A stretch of 64,000 nt of DNA from Komagataeibacter intermedius TF2 (GCF_000964425.1 NZ_BANF01000044.1:1-64000), one strand, 5' to 3'. Positions 51,349 through 60,501 are shown, counted from the first letter of the stretch. Notes: generated by a model not told the origin, from the sequence alone. Numbers and translations: made by a program.

Positions 51349-53597
51349 GCCGCATCTCCATGCATGTGGGAGACGGAGGGCGGTGGTCCCCCGTCATTGC
51401 CGCCGGCGGGCTGGTTCTGCTGTGTCCACAATGTGCGGTAGATGTCGCACCGCGCCAGCAGGTCCTCATGCGGGCCAATATCGACCACATGTCCATGGTC
51501 CATGACGCAGATCTGATGACATGCCACCAGCGAGGCAAGACGGTGCGAGACGATCACCATGGTCCGCCCGCGCGCAAGATGGCGCAGGTTGGCGTTGACC
51601 ACCGCCTCGCTCTCCGGATCGAGGGCGGACGTCGCCTCATCAAGGATCATGAGCCTGGGGTCCGAAATCACGGCGCGCGCGATGGCAAGGCGCTGGCGCT
51701 GGCCGCCGGATATATTGGTGGACCCTTCCTCGATCCATGTATCGAACCCGGCGGGCATGCGTTCGATGAATTCTTCCGCCCCCGCCAGGCGCGCGGCCCG
51801 CACCACGTCCTCCAGCGTCAGGCCGGGACGGCCTGCGATGATGTTGTCGCGGATGGTGCCGCGAAACAGGAAGTTGTCCTGCAGCACCACCCCGCATGAC
51901 CGGCGCAGGTAGGTCAGGTTGATTTCACGCAGTTCGATGCCATCCAGCCGCAGCTGTCCGGTATAGCTGCGGCTGACGCCCTGCAGCAGGCGCGTGATGG
52001 TTGACTTGCCCGACCCGCTGCGTCCGACCAGTCCCAGCATGGTACCCGCGGGCACGCTGAACGTCACATCCGACAGGGCCGGGGTGGACGCGCCGGGATA
52101 GGTGAAGGACACGCCCGAAAACGCCAGCGCGCCATGAATGGGCGGCCGCAGCCCGGTGGTCAGCGCACGCGTCTCGGTCGGACGGTTGAGGACGGACCCC
52201 GCTTCCGCCAGCGCGCTGCGCACCTCGTTCAGGTCATCGATCAGCCGCGCCATGCCCACCAGCGGGGACGCAACCCGGCCACCCAGCATCATGAACGCCA
52301 TAAGGGCGCCTGCCTCCATGCCCGAGGTGGTGGAGGTAATGGCCAGATAGGCCCCGATCAGGATGATGCCCCGATTGATGAACAGGTCGAGCGGCATGAC
52401 CGCCGTCGCGACCCAGTTGCTCATGCGCCCGGCATCGAGGGACGCGCTGATCACGTTGGCGGTCTTTTCATCCCACACCTCGCGCCGCACCGGTTCCAGC
52501 GCCAGCGTCTTGATGGTGCGGATACCGGCCACCGTTTCATACAGCGCGCCGCTGCGCTCCATTTCCGCGCGGATCTGCCGCCCGACCAGCCGCCCCACCG
52601 TCGGCATGGCCAGCAGGATGATCCCGCCGATCAGGGCCGCGGCAACCACCGTCAGGCAGGCAAGCGCCGTGCTGAGCCAGAACAGGAACGGCAGCACGAC
52701 CAGCAGGGTGAACAGGTCCAGGAACGTGCCCAGCAGTCGCCCGGTCATGAACTGCCGCACCTTGTAGATCGCGCTGACGCGGCCGATCACGTTGCCCGCC
52801 TGCTCACGCTCGAAGAATTCCAGCGGCAGGGCCAGCAGGCGGTCGAACACCGCCAGCGAGATACGCGTATCCAGCCGCGTGGTCATGACCAGCGTGATCT
52901 CGCGCCGGGCATAGGACAGCAGGACTTCGTAGAACGCCATCACGCCCACCAGCCCGGTCAGGGACACCAGCGTGGACATGGAATGGAAGTTCACCACCCG
53001 GTCAATGACCTGCATGACGATCAGCGGCGGGAAGATCGCCAGCACGCTTATGACCATGGAGGCGATGATCACGTCACGCAGCAGCACCCGTTCGCCCAGC
53101 ACCATGCGCCGCAGCCATGCGAAATTGACCGCATCTTCCTTCCGCCCGCCATCGTGCCGGCCGCGCACCAGCAGCACGTCGCCGGTCCACACGCCCTCCA
53201 GCCGCAGTTCATCCACCGCCACGGGCGGGGTGTCGGGACTGGCGAAGGGGTCAACCAGCCAGATCACGCCATTGGTGTCATCCGCGCCCACCATCAGCCC
53301 GGCCGATCCGTCGGCAAACATCAGCGCGACCGGCGGCACGTCACGCAGGCGCACAAGGTCGCGCCATTGCAGGCGCATGCCCTGCGCGGTGCCGCCATTT
53401 TCCTCCACCCACCGCACCAGGGCGGGAATGGAGGGCACGGCTTCGCCCGCCTCGCCCGCGAAATCACGCACGTCAAGGTCAATGCCGTGGAAGCGGGCCG
53501 CACGCAGCACGGCCTGCAGGCGGATCAGTTCCGGTGCGTGGCGTGTCTCCGCCTGTCCGCTGCCGGTCGGGTCCGCTGATTGGTCTGGATGGCCCAC
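51345..53597 (-). CDS. type I secretion ABC exporter with degenerate C39-like domain
   Basis: 750-aa inner-membrane exporter. Residues 1-135 form a C39-peptidase-like domain (LIRLQAVLRAARFHGIDLDVRDF, DTNGVIWLVDPFAS), but the catalytic Cys near the start is missing (AVLRAARFHG), so it should bind rather than cleave a substrate signal, as in HlyB-type exporters of RTX proteins. Six membrane helices follow (150-440), then the ATPase: GLVGRSGSGKSTITRLLQ, NISGGQRQRLAIARAVI, RLMILDEATSALD, SHRLASL. GTG start with AAGGGG upstream. It is the first gene of the operon to 42726. Substrate not in window. Confidence 0.95.
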   Translation of the reverse strand: MGHPDQSADPTGSGQAETRHAPELIRLQAVLRAARFHGIDLDVRDFAGEAGEAVPSIPALVRWVEENGGTAQGMRLQWRDLVRLRDVPPVALMFADGSAGLMVGADDTNGVIWLVDPFASPDTPPVAVDELRLEGVWTGDVLLVRGRHDGGRKEDAVNFAWLRRMVLGERVLLRDVIIASMVISVLAIFPPLIVMQVIDRVVNFHSMSTLVSLTGLVGVMAFYEVLLSYARREITLVMTTRLDTRISLAVFDRLLALPLEFFEREQAGNVIGRVSAIYKVRQFMTGRLLGTFLDLFTLLVVLPFLFWLSTALACLTVVAAALIGGIILLAMPTVGRLVGRQIRAEMERSGALYETVAGIRTIKTLALEPVRREVWDEKTANVISASLDAGRMSNWVATAVMPLDLFINRGIILIGAYLAITSTTSGMEAGALMAFMMLGGRVASPLVGMARLIDDLNEVRSALAEAGSVLNRPTETRALTTGLRPPIHGALAFSGVSFTYPGASTPALSDVTFSVPAGTMLGLVGRSGSGKSTITRLLQGVSRSYTGQLRLDGIELREINLTYLRRSCGVVLQDNFLFRGTIRDNIIAGRPGLTLEDVVRAARLAGAEEFIERMPAGFDTWIEEGSTNISGGQRQRLAIARAVISDPRLMILDEATSALDPESEAVVNANLRHLARGRTMVIVSHRLASLVACHQICVMDHGHVVDIGPHEDLLARCDIYRTLWTQQNQPAGGNDGGPPPSVSHMHGDAA

Positions 53598-53684
53598 GGC
53601 ACCCCTTCTGCTTTACGCGCTCTGTCCGTTCACGCGTCCGAACCTAGGGGCAGAAAGCAAAGGGTTCCTTAACGGAACAGTTTT

Positions 53685-54071
53685 TCAGGCCGGTCCCGTG
53701 CGCGGGGGCCGCACGGCAAAGCGCGCGCTGACCAGGACATCCGCGGACAGCGCGGCCCGCCAGGCAGCTTCCTGCCCCCGTGGCGGCAGCACGGCCACGC
53801 GGTCGAACCATTTCAGGGCGCCCGTGGCGCGCCTGCGGAACGCATCCCCCAGCACGGCGGCCAGCCCGCCCCCGCGCCCCGTGCAGCACGCGCACCCCGC
53901 CACGTGCGCAAACGGGGTGATGGCGGCCTGGTCTACCGTGACAATCCCCGCCCATGCGGCGGGCTGCGGCGGCGTGTCACCACCGCCCACAACCAGCAGC
54001 GTATCGGAACGCGGCGGAATGGCTGCGGGACCATTCATGAATTCCAGCGCGATGCGCCCGTCACCGCTCAT
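53685..54071 (-). CDS. truncated G3E-GTPase-like protein (CxCC motif, no P-loop)
   Basis: 128 aa. The segment VAGCACCTGRGGGLAAVLGDAFRRRATGALKWFDRVAVLP resembles the metal-binding GCxCCTxRGDL and following helix of COG0523/CobW-type metallochaperone GTPases, and the upstream IVTVDQAAITPFAH resembles their strand before it. The Walker A (GxxxxGKT) and the C-terminal domain are absent; an N-terminal VVGGGD replaces the P-loop region. It could be a degraded paralogue or a small metal-binding protein. The ATG at 54071 follows GGAG by six bases. It is divergent from metH and 87 bp upstream of the secretion operon. Confidence 0.55.
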   Translation of the reverse strand: MSGDGRIALEFMNGPAAIPPRSDTLLVVGGGDTPPQPAAWAGIVTVDQAAITPFAHVAGCACCTGRGGGLAAVLGDAFRRRATGALKWFDRVAVLPPRGQEAAWRAALSADVLVSARFAVRPPRTGPA

Positions 54072-54141
54072 GGTGTTCTCCATTCATCCATACAGGCCCG
54101 TGAACAGTCCCCATTTGGGCAATGGTTCTGGACACCAGCCG

Positions 54142-54177
54142 AAAGTTAAGGAAATAAAGGGCACCGGACATAACTTT
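54142..54177. promoter_or_regulatory. inverted repeat in the metH leader
   Basis: AAAGTTA (54142-54148) and TAACTTT (54171-54177) form an AT-rich inverted repeat with a 22-base spacer, 77 bp before metH and between two divergent genes. It could be an operator or a leader hairpin. It does not match SAM-I, SAM-II, SAH or cobalamin riboswitch cores that I can recall. Confidence 0.35.
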
Positions 54178-54253
54178 ATGCAAGGCAGCGCCAGATACCC
54201 GGCCGGAAAACCTTCCCGCGCCATGTCCCCTGCCATGAGACCTCAGGATAACA

Positions 54254-57200
54254 ATGACCACTCGTCCCCATCTTCTCGATGCCCTTCGCGACCAGGTCCT
54301 GCTGTGTGATGGCGGCATGGGTTCGCGCGTACAGCTTCTGGACCTTGAGGTCGAGCGCGATTACTGGGGGCAGGAAAACTGCACCGAAATCCTGAACCTG
54401 TCCCGTCCCGAACTGGTGCGCGAAATCCATCGCGGGTATTTCGAGGCCGGGGCCGACATGGTGGAAACCAACAGTTTTGGCGGCTCGCCCATAACGCTTG
54501 CCGAATTCGGGCTGGCGGACCGCGCGCGCGAAATCAACCGCACCGCAGCCCACCTGGCGCGTGAAGCCGCCGAGACCTTTGCCGATGGCCGCCACCGCTA
54601 CGTTGTCGGCTCCATCGGGCCGGGGACCAAGCTGCCCTCTCTGGGCAATATCGATTACGACACGCTTGAAGCGGGCCTTGCCGAACAGTGCCGGGGCCTG
54701 ATCGAAGGGGGCGTGGACTGCTTCCTGATCGAAACCTGCCAGGACACGCTGCAGATCAAGGCCGCCGTCAATGGCGCCAGGATCGCGCGCGCCGAAATGG
54801 GCGTGGACACCCCCATTTTCGTGCAGGTCACGGTGGAAACCACCGGCACGCTGCTGGTCGGTCCCGACATCGCGGCAGCCGCCACGGTCATCAACGCGCT
54901 GGATGTGCCGCTGATGGGCCTGAACTGCGCCACCGGACCGCAGGAAATGGCGGAACACGTGCGCTGGCTGTCCGAAAACTGGCCCGGCCTGATTTCGGTC
55001 CAGCCCAATGCGGGCCTGCCCGAACTGGTCAATGGCACGACACATTACCCGCTGACGCCCGCCGAAATGGCAAGCTGGGTTGACCGCTTCATTACCGAGG
55101 ACGGGCTGAACCTGATCGGCGGGTGCTGCGGCACTTCCACGCCGCATACGCAGGCGCTCGACCAGATGCTCCGCCGTCGCGCCGAGGGCACGGGCCGCAT
55201 CCGCCCCGCCCCCGTGCCACGCAAACCGGTGTGGATCCCCTCGGTCGCCAGCCTGTATTCGCAGGTGCCGCTGCGGCAGGAAAACAGCTATTTCTCGATT
55301 GGCGAACGCTGCAACGCCAACGGATCGAAAAAATGGCGGCAGTTGCAGGAAGTGGGCGACTGGGATGGCTGCGTGGCCCTTGGCCGCGAACAGGTGGCCG
55401 AAGGCTCGAACGCGCTGGACATCTGCACCGCCTTCGTCGGCCGTGACGAAATGCGCGAAATGAACGCGGTCGTCACCCGCTTCACCTCCTCGGTCAACGC
55501 GCCGCTGGTCATTGATTCCACCGAAACCCCGGTGATCGAGGCGGCCCTGAAGCTGCATGGCGGCAAGCCGATCATCAACTCCATCAATTTCGAGGATGGG
55601 GAGGCGATCGCCAACGAACGCATGCTGCTGGCACGCAAGTTCGGCGCATCCGTCATTGCCCTGACCATTGATGAAGTGGGCATGGCCAAGACGGCGGAAG
55701 ACAAGCTGCGCATCGCGACGAGGCTGGTCGAATTCGCGTGTGAAAAACATGGCCTGCCGCAATCCGACCTGATGATCGACCCGCTGACATTCACCATCGG
55801 CACCGGCACGGAAGATGACCGCAAGCTGGGTGAATGGACGCTGGAGGGCATCCGCCTGATCCGCGAACGCTTCCCCGACATCCAGATCGTGCTGGGGCTG
55901 TCCAACATCTCGTTCGGCCTGAATCCCGCGGCGCGCGCAGTGCTGAATTCCGTATTCCTTGACCACGCGGTACGCGCGGGCATGACGGCGGCGATCGTGC
56001 ATGTATCGAAAATCCGTCCGCTGCACCTGATCGCGCAGGAAGAGGTCAAGGTTGCCGAGGACCTGATCTTCGACCGCCGCAGCGAAGGCTACGACCCGCT
56101 GCAGCGCATGCTGGAAATCTTTGCCGACCGCAAGGCCGCCGATGCGGTGAAGAAGGCCCGGGCCGAAACCGCACCCGAACGCCTGAAGGACCGGATTGTC
56201 GATGGCGACCGCAAGGGGCTGGAAGATGACCTGGCCGAAGCCATGCAGGACATGGCGCCACTCGACATCATCAACACCGTGCTGCTCGATGGCATGAAGG
56301 TGGTGGGCGAACTGTTTGGCGCGGGCAAGATGCAGCTGCCCTTCGTGCTGCAGTCCGCGGAGACGATGAAGGCCGCCGTGGCCTGGCTTGAACCCCATAT
56401 GGAACGCACCGAGGGCCAGGCCCGTGGCACCATGGTGCTGGCCACGGTCAAGGGCGACGTGCATGACATCGGCAAGAACCTTGTCGACATCATCCTGACC
56501 AATAACGGCTACCGGGTCATCAACCTTGGCATCAAGGTGCCGGTGGCCGACATGATTGCGGCCGCGCGTGAGCACAGGGCCGATGCGATCGGCATGTCCG
56601 GCCTGCTGGTCAAGTCCACCGTCATCATGCGTGAGAACCTTGAGGAAATGAACCGGCAGGGCGTTGACGTGCCGGTCATGCTGGGTGGTGCGGCGCTGAC
56701 CCGCAATTATGTGGAGGAGGACTGCACCGCGGCCTATGGCGAAGGGGGCCGGGTCGCCTATGCACGTGACGCGTTCGATGGCCTGTCGCTGATGGACAAG
56801 GTGGCGCAGGGCGAATTCGACACCTACCTTGCCGCCATCCAGTCCCGCCGCGCGGGCAAGGCCACGCGCACCAGCCGCACGCAGGATATCGAAGCCGCCG
56901 AAACCCGTGGCTTCGGCCCGGTGGACATGACGGCGGCCCGCGCGCGGCGCACACGGCTGACGGCGGATGAACCCGTGCTGACGCCGCCCTTCTGGGGGCC
57001 ACGCGTGCTGGAGGCGACGCCGGAGGCGGTGCTGCCGTTCCTCAATGAACGTTCGCTGTACCAGTTCCAGTGGGGTTTCCGTAAACAGGGCCGCTCGCTG
57101 GAAGATTTCATGGTCTGGGCGCGCAAGGAACTGCGCCCCGTGCTGCGCCACATGCTGGCCCTGTGCGCGGAGCAGGACATCCTGCACCCCAAGGCCAGCT

Positions 57201-57763
57201 ACGGCTACTGGAAGGCGGCAGGCGAAGGCAACGACCTTGTGCTGTTTGGCGAGGACGGCACAACCGAGGTCGCCCGCTTCACCCTGCCCCGCCAGCCCCG
57301 CGCGGACGGGGCCTGCATTGCCGATTTCGTACGCGACATTGATGACAGGCAGCGCGACGTGATCGGCCTGCAGGTCGTAACCGTGGGGCAGGACGCATCG
57401 GACAGGGCGCGTGAATGGTTCGAGGCGGACCGTTACAAGGATTACCTGTACCTGCATGGCCTGTCGGTGGAGATGGCGGAAGCCATGGCGGAATACACCC
57501 ACAAGCGCATCCGCGCCGAAATGGGCTTCGCGGCCGAGGACGACCGCGACATGGCGAAGCTGCTGCAGCAGGGCTACCGGGGGTCGCGCTACTCATTCGG
57601 CTATCCCGCCTGCCCCCGGCTGGAGGAGCAGGAGCCGATCCTGAAGCTGCTGGATGCGGAAAAGATCGGCGTCTCGCTGACCGATGGTTTCCAGCTACAT
57701 CCCGAGCAGTCGACCTCGGCGCTGGTTATTTTCAACCCGCAGGCGAAGTATTTCTCGATCTGA
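54254..57763 (+). CDS. metH: cobalamin-dependent methionine synthase
   Basis: 1169 aa, all four modules. Residues 1-310: homocysteine domain with zinc ligands Cys225 (GLNCATGP) and Cys291/292 (GGCCGT). About 340-620: methyltetrahydrofolate domain (IGERCNANGSKKW, DSTETPVIEAALK, ALTIDEVGM). About 640-870: cap and B12-binding domain with the axial DVHDIGKN, His737 ligating cobalt, and SGLLVKSTVIMRENLEEM. The rest is the SAM-dependent reactivation domain (YGYWKA, GLSVEMAEAMAEYTHKRIRAEMG, FGYPACPRL). Length matches E. coli MetH (1227) closely. AGGATAACA precedes the ATG. It regenerates methionine and, with QueG, makes the window cobalamin-dependent. Confidence 0.97.
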   Translation: MTTRPHLLDALRDQVLLCDGGMGSRVQLLDLEVERDYWGQENCTEILNLSRPELVREIHRGYFEAGADMVETNSFGGSPITLAEFGLADRAREINRTAAHLAREAAETFADGRHRYVVGSIGPGTKLPSLGNIDYDTLEAGLAEQCRGLIEGGVDCFLIETCQDTLQIKAAVNGARIARAEMGVDTPIFVQVTVETTGTLLVGPDIAAAATVINALDVPLMGLNCATGPQEMAEHVRWLSENWPGLISVQPNAGLPELVNGTTHYPLTPAEMASWVDRFITEDGLNLIGGCCGTSTPHTQALDQMLRRRAEGTGRIRPAPVPRKPVWIPSVASLYSQVPLRQENSYFSIGERCNANGSKKWRQLQEVGDWDGCVALGREQVAEGSNALDICTAFVGRDEMREMNAVVTRFTSSVNAPLVIDSTETPVIEAALKLHGGKPIINSINFEDGEAIANERMLLARKFGASVIALTIDEVGMAKTAEDKLRIATRLVEFACEKHGLPQSDLMIDPLTFTIGTGTEDDRKLGEWTLEGIRLIRERFPDIQIVLGLSNISFGLNPAARAVLNSVFLDHAVRAGMTAAIVHVSKIRPLHLIAQEEVKVAEDLIFDRRSEGYDPLQRMLEIFADRKAADAVKKARAETAPERLKDRIVDGDRKGLEDDLAEAMQDMAPLDIINTVLLDGMKVVGELFGAGKMQLPFVLQSAETMKAAVAWLEPHMERTEGQARGTMVLATVKGDVHDIGKNLVDIILTNNGYRVINLGIKVPVADMIAAAREHRADAIGMSGLLVKSTVIMRENLEEMNRQGVDVPVMLGGAALTRNYVEEDCTAAYGEGGRVAYARDAFDGLSLMDKVAQGEFDTYLAAIQSRRAGKATRTSRTQDIEAAETRGFGPVDMTAARARRTRLTADEPVLTPPFWGPRVLEATPEAVLPFLNERSLYQFQWGFRKQGRSLEDFMVWARKELRPVLRHMLALCAEQDILHPKASYGYWKAAGEGNDLVLFGEDGTTEVARFTLPRQPRADGACIADFVRDIDDRQRDVIGLQVVTVGQDASDRAREWFEADRYKDYLYLHGLSVEMAEAMAEYTHKRIRAEMGFAAEDDRDMAKLLQQGYRGSRYSFGYPACPRLEEQEPILKLLDAEKIGVSLTDGFQLHPEQSTSALVIFNPQAKYFSI

Positions 57764-57829
57764 AAACGCATTGGGGCCATCCGGCGGGACTTGTTGACCG
57801 GTGGGCGGAATAATGTCCATCATCGTCCA

Positions 57830-58243
57830 ATGTCCCGTTCCCGAACCCCGTCCGCCCCGCCACCAGACCGGCCCGTCGCCGACCATGCGCTTGGCCGGCT
57901 GCAGGCGCGTGCGGATGCGGCCCGCACCCCGGATGACCGGCCCCGCAATACCCGCGTCACGCGTGAGGCAGGTCGCGCCTTCACCTGTTCAGCCGAACAG
58001 TGCGTGATGGACCTCATGACCCTCGATCACGCCGGCCTTGTCGAACACAGCGCCGATGTGCTGGCCCACCTGCTGGAAATCTGGGCCGCGGAAGGGGTCG
58101 AGCCAGAGGATGTATGGATCGAACTTGACCGCCGCACCCGCATGGGCAACCTGCTGCTGGCGCTGAACATGGCCGAACGCACATCCGTTTCCACCGCCGC
58201 GCGCCGGCGGCCATGGAAGATCCGCACCACCAAGCTGCCCTGA
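57830..58243 (+). CDS. HisE-like (MazG-fold) protein, divergent
   Basis: About 137 aa. The central segment TREAGRAFTCSAEQCVMDLMTLDHAGLVEHSADVLAHLLEIWAAEGVEPEDVWIELDRR closely follows phosphoribosyl-ATP pyrophosphatase (HisE), including the ADxLxHLL and GVxxEDVxxEL stretches. The metal-binding EExxE of real HisE is only partly kept (AEQCVMD), so catalysis is doubtful. The N-terminal 35 residues are Pro/Arg-rich. Start uncertain: ATG 57830 lacks a clear ribosome site; TTG 57791 is in frame. It lies 66 bp after metH and 167 bp before cvpA, and could be a paralogue of histidine-pathway HisE. Confidence 0.65.
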   Translation: MSRSRTPSAPPPDRPVADHALGRLQARADAARTPDDRPRNTRVTREAGRAFTCSAEQCVMDLMTLDHAGLVEHSADVLAHLLEIWAAEGVEPEDVWIELDRRTRMGNLLLALNMAERTSVSTAARRRPWKIRTTKLP

Positions 58244-58410
58244 CCACCGCACGCGCGGGCCGGGAATCGCGCAGGGCCATTTTTGGCCTATGCGTTGCGG
58301 CATGCCGGTGGCATAAGCTGGCCACAGGCGGAACAGCAGGAAATGTCTTGATATATGGACCAGGTCCATGCCTGTTACCTGCCGGCGGGTCATCCCCCGG
58401 TCCGGCACGC

Positions 58411-58935
58411 ATGAACTGGATTGACGCAACAGGCATCGCCATTGTCGCCCTGTCGGCGCTGGTCGGTGCAGTCCGCGGCTTTTCACGCGAAGTCCTGGGG
58501 CTTGCCGCCTGGGTCATGGCCATCATCATGGCCGTGGCGTGGTACGGGGCGCTCATGCCCTATGCCACGCAGTGGATCAGCAATCACACGCTGGCGTCCC
58601 TTGCGTCCTTTGCCGTCCTGTTCCTTGTCCTTCTTGTCATCTTCACCACGACTGCCCATCTGTCGGGTCGGGCGGTGCAGGGATCGATCCTGTCGGGAAT
58701 CGACCGTGCGCTGGGCCTGATATTCGGACTGGCGCGCGGGTATGTCTGCCTGGTGCTGCTATATGCGGGCATTACCGCCCTGATCCCCGCAGGCGAATGG
58801 CCCGATGTCATGCGATCGAGCCGTATCGTCCCCCTTGTTGGCTACAGCGTGACGTACCTGAACGCCTATACGCCCGATAACTTTCATGCGCACCTTGCGC
58901 AACCCGCCGGGACGCGGCATGACGCGCCCATCTGA
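58411..58935 (+). CDS. cvpA: CvpA-family membrane protein
   Basis: 174 aa with four hydrophobic helices: MNWIDATGIAIVALSALVGAVRGFSREVLGLAAWVMAIIMAVAW, then SLASFAVLFLVLLVIFTTTA and ALGLIFGLARGYVCLVLLYAGITALI, with the family signature RGFSREVLGL. CvpA is a conserved inner-membrane protein of debated function, linked to colicin V production and envelope stress. The ATG at 58411 matches the family N-terminus; upstream in-frame codons are excluded. It is 51 bp upstream of purF, the classical cvpA-purF arrangement, so co-transcription is expected. Confidence 0.93.
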   Translation: MNWIDATGIAIVALSALVGAVRGFSREVLGLAAWVMAIIMAVAWYGALMPYATQWISNHTLASLASFAVLFLVLLVIFTTTAHLSGRAVQGSILSGIDRALGLIFGLARGYVCLVLLYAGITALIPAGEWPDVMRSSRIVPLVGYSVTYLNAYTPDNFHAHLAQPAGTRHDAPI

Positions 58936-58986
58936 ACCTTCCGTCGGTACCCTCCGCCCCCGTCCGTCAAGGAAAGATCGCTGACC

Positions 58987-60501
58987 ATGTCCCGTCCCTG
59001 CTTCCATGCTGTTTCCGGCAATCCGACGACGCAGCACGAACGCGATGATATCGCCGCCCAGTGGCGGCATGATGATGACAAGCCGCATGAGGAATGCGGG
59101 GTTTTTGGCGTATGGAACACCAAGGACGCCGCCGCCCTGACGGCGCTGGGGCTGCATGCCCTGCAGCATCGCGGGCAGGAAGCCTCCGGCATCGTGTCGT
59201 ATGATGGCGAACGCTTCCATACCCACAAGGGACTTGGGCTGGTTGGCGACGTGTTTGGCGATGCCCGCGTCATGGCGACACTGCCGGGCCACTGCGCCGT
59301 GGGCCACAACCGGTACGCCACCACCGGGGCCACGCTGATCCGTAACGTGCAGCCGCTGTTTGCCGATTTTGAATTCGGTGGCCTGGCGGTGGCCCATAAC
59401 GGCAACCTGACCAATGCCGAAACCCTGCGCAAGGCGCTGGTGCGGCGGGGGTGCATCTTCCAGTCCACCACGGACAGCGAGGTGTTCATCCACCTGATCG
59501 CCATATCACTGTATGCCAACGTGGTGGACCGGCTGATTGACGCGCTCAAGCAGGTGCTGGGCGCGTATTCCCTGATCGTGCTGTCGCGCAACGAACTGAT
59601 TGGCGTGCGCGACCCGCTGGGCGTGCGCCCGCTGATCCTTGGCCGCCTGCGGGAAGAAGATGGCTCGGAGGGCAAATGGGTTCTGGCCAGCGAGACCTGT
59701 GCGCTGGATATTGTCGGCGCGGAGTTCGTGCGCGACGTGGAACCGGGCGAGATCGTGATCATCAATGACGATGGCATCCGTTCCCTCAAGCCGTTCGACA
59801 GCAAGCAGTCGCGATTCTGCGTGTTCGAATACATCTATTTCGCCCGGCCCGATTCCGTCATGGATGGCAAGGCCGTCTATGACACCCGCAAGCAGATTGG
59901 CGTGGAACTGGCCCGCGAAAGCGCGGTGGACGCGGATGTAATCGTGCCGGTGCCCGATTCCGGCGTGCCCTCGGCCATGGGGTTCGCGGCCGAAAGCGGC
60001 ATCCCGTTCGAACTGGGCATCATCCGCAACCATTACGTGGGCCGCACCTTTATCGAGCCGACCGACCAGATCCGCAATCTGGGCGTGAAGATGAAGCATT
60101 CCACCAACCGTCCCGTGCTGGATGGCAAACGCGTTGTGCTGGTCGATGACTCCATCGTGCGCGGCACCACATCGCGCAAGATCGTAGACATGGTCCGCGC
60201 GGCAGGGGCCAAGGAAGTGCATATGCGCATCTCCTCCCCACCGACCACGCATTCATGTTTCTACGGCATCGACACGCCCGAACGCAGCCAGCTGCTTGCC
60301 GCCCAGCACAATATCGGGGAAATGGCCAAGCTGATCGGCGTGGACAGCCTTGCCTTCATTTCCTTTGACGGGCTGTACCGCGCGCTGGGCTACAAGGACC
60401 GCAAGAGCGCGGCCAACCGTTACTGCGATGCCTGCTTTACCGGCGACTACCCGATTGAACTGGTGGATTACGAGGCCGAACACCACCCCGAACCTGCATG
60501 A
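58987..60501 (+). CDS. purF: amidophosphoribosyltransferase
   Basis: 504 aa; first step of purine synthesis, PRPP plus glutamine to phosphoribosylamine. Residues 1-36 are a propeptide; the nucleophilic Cys37 follows in HEECGVFGVW after processing. The N-terminal glutaminase continues HRGQEASGIVSYDG and GHNRYATTGA. The phosphoribosyltransferase half has VIVPVPDSGVPSAMGFAAESG and the PRPP loop VLVDDSIVRGTTSRKIVDMVRAAGAKEVHMRISSPP. C-terminal Cys may bind a [4Fe-4S] cluster (CFYGIDTP, NRYCDACF). It overlaps the SDR gene by four bases (ATGA) and follows cvpA. Confidence 0.97.
   Translation: MSRPCFHAVSGNPTTQHERDDIAAQWRHDDDKPHEECGVFGVWNTKDAAALTALGLHALQHRGQEASGIVSYDGERFHTHKGLGLVGDVFGDARVMATLPGHCAVGHNRYATTGATLIRNVQPLFADFEFGGLAVAHNGNLTNAETLRKALVRRGCIFQSTTDSEVFIHLIAISLYANVVDRLIDALKQVLGAYSLIVLSRNELIGVRDPLGVRPLILGRLREEDGSEGKWVLASETCALDIVGAEFVRDVEPGEIVIINDDGIRSLKPFDSKQSRFCVFEYIYFARPDSVMDGKAVYDTRKQIGVELARESAVDADVIVPVPDSGVPSAMGFAAESGIPFELGIIRNHYVGRTFIEPTDQIRNLGVKMKHSTNRPVLDGKRVVLVDDSIVRGTTSRKIVDMVRAAGAKEVHMRISSPPTTHSCFYGIDTPERSQLLAAQHNIGEMAKLIGVDSLAFISFDGLYRALGYKDRKSAANRYCDACFTGDYPIELVDYEAEHHPEPA

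Noticed and set aside
54084-54253. SAM or cobalamin riboswitch before metH
   Set aside because: I could not match the conserved cores of SAM-I, SAM-II, SAH or cobalamin riboswitches; only an AT-rich inverted repeat is present.
54176-57502. 1108-codon open frame antisense to metH
   Set aside because: metH has full domain motifs on the plus strand; the antisense frame has no recognisable motif, and high GC with biased third positions makes such frames common.
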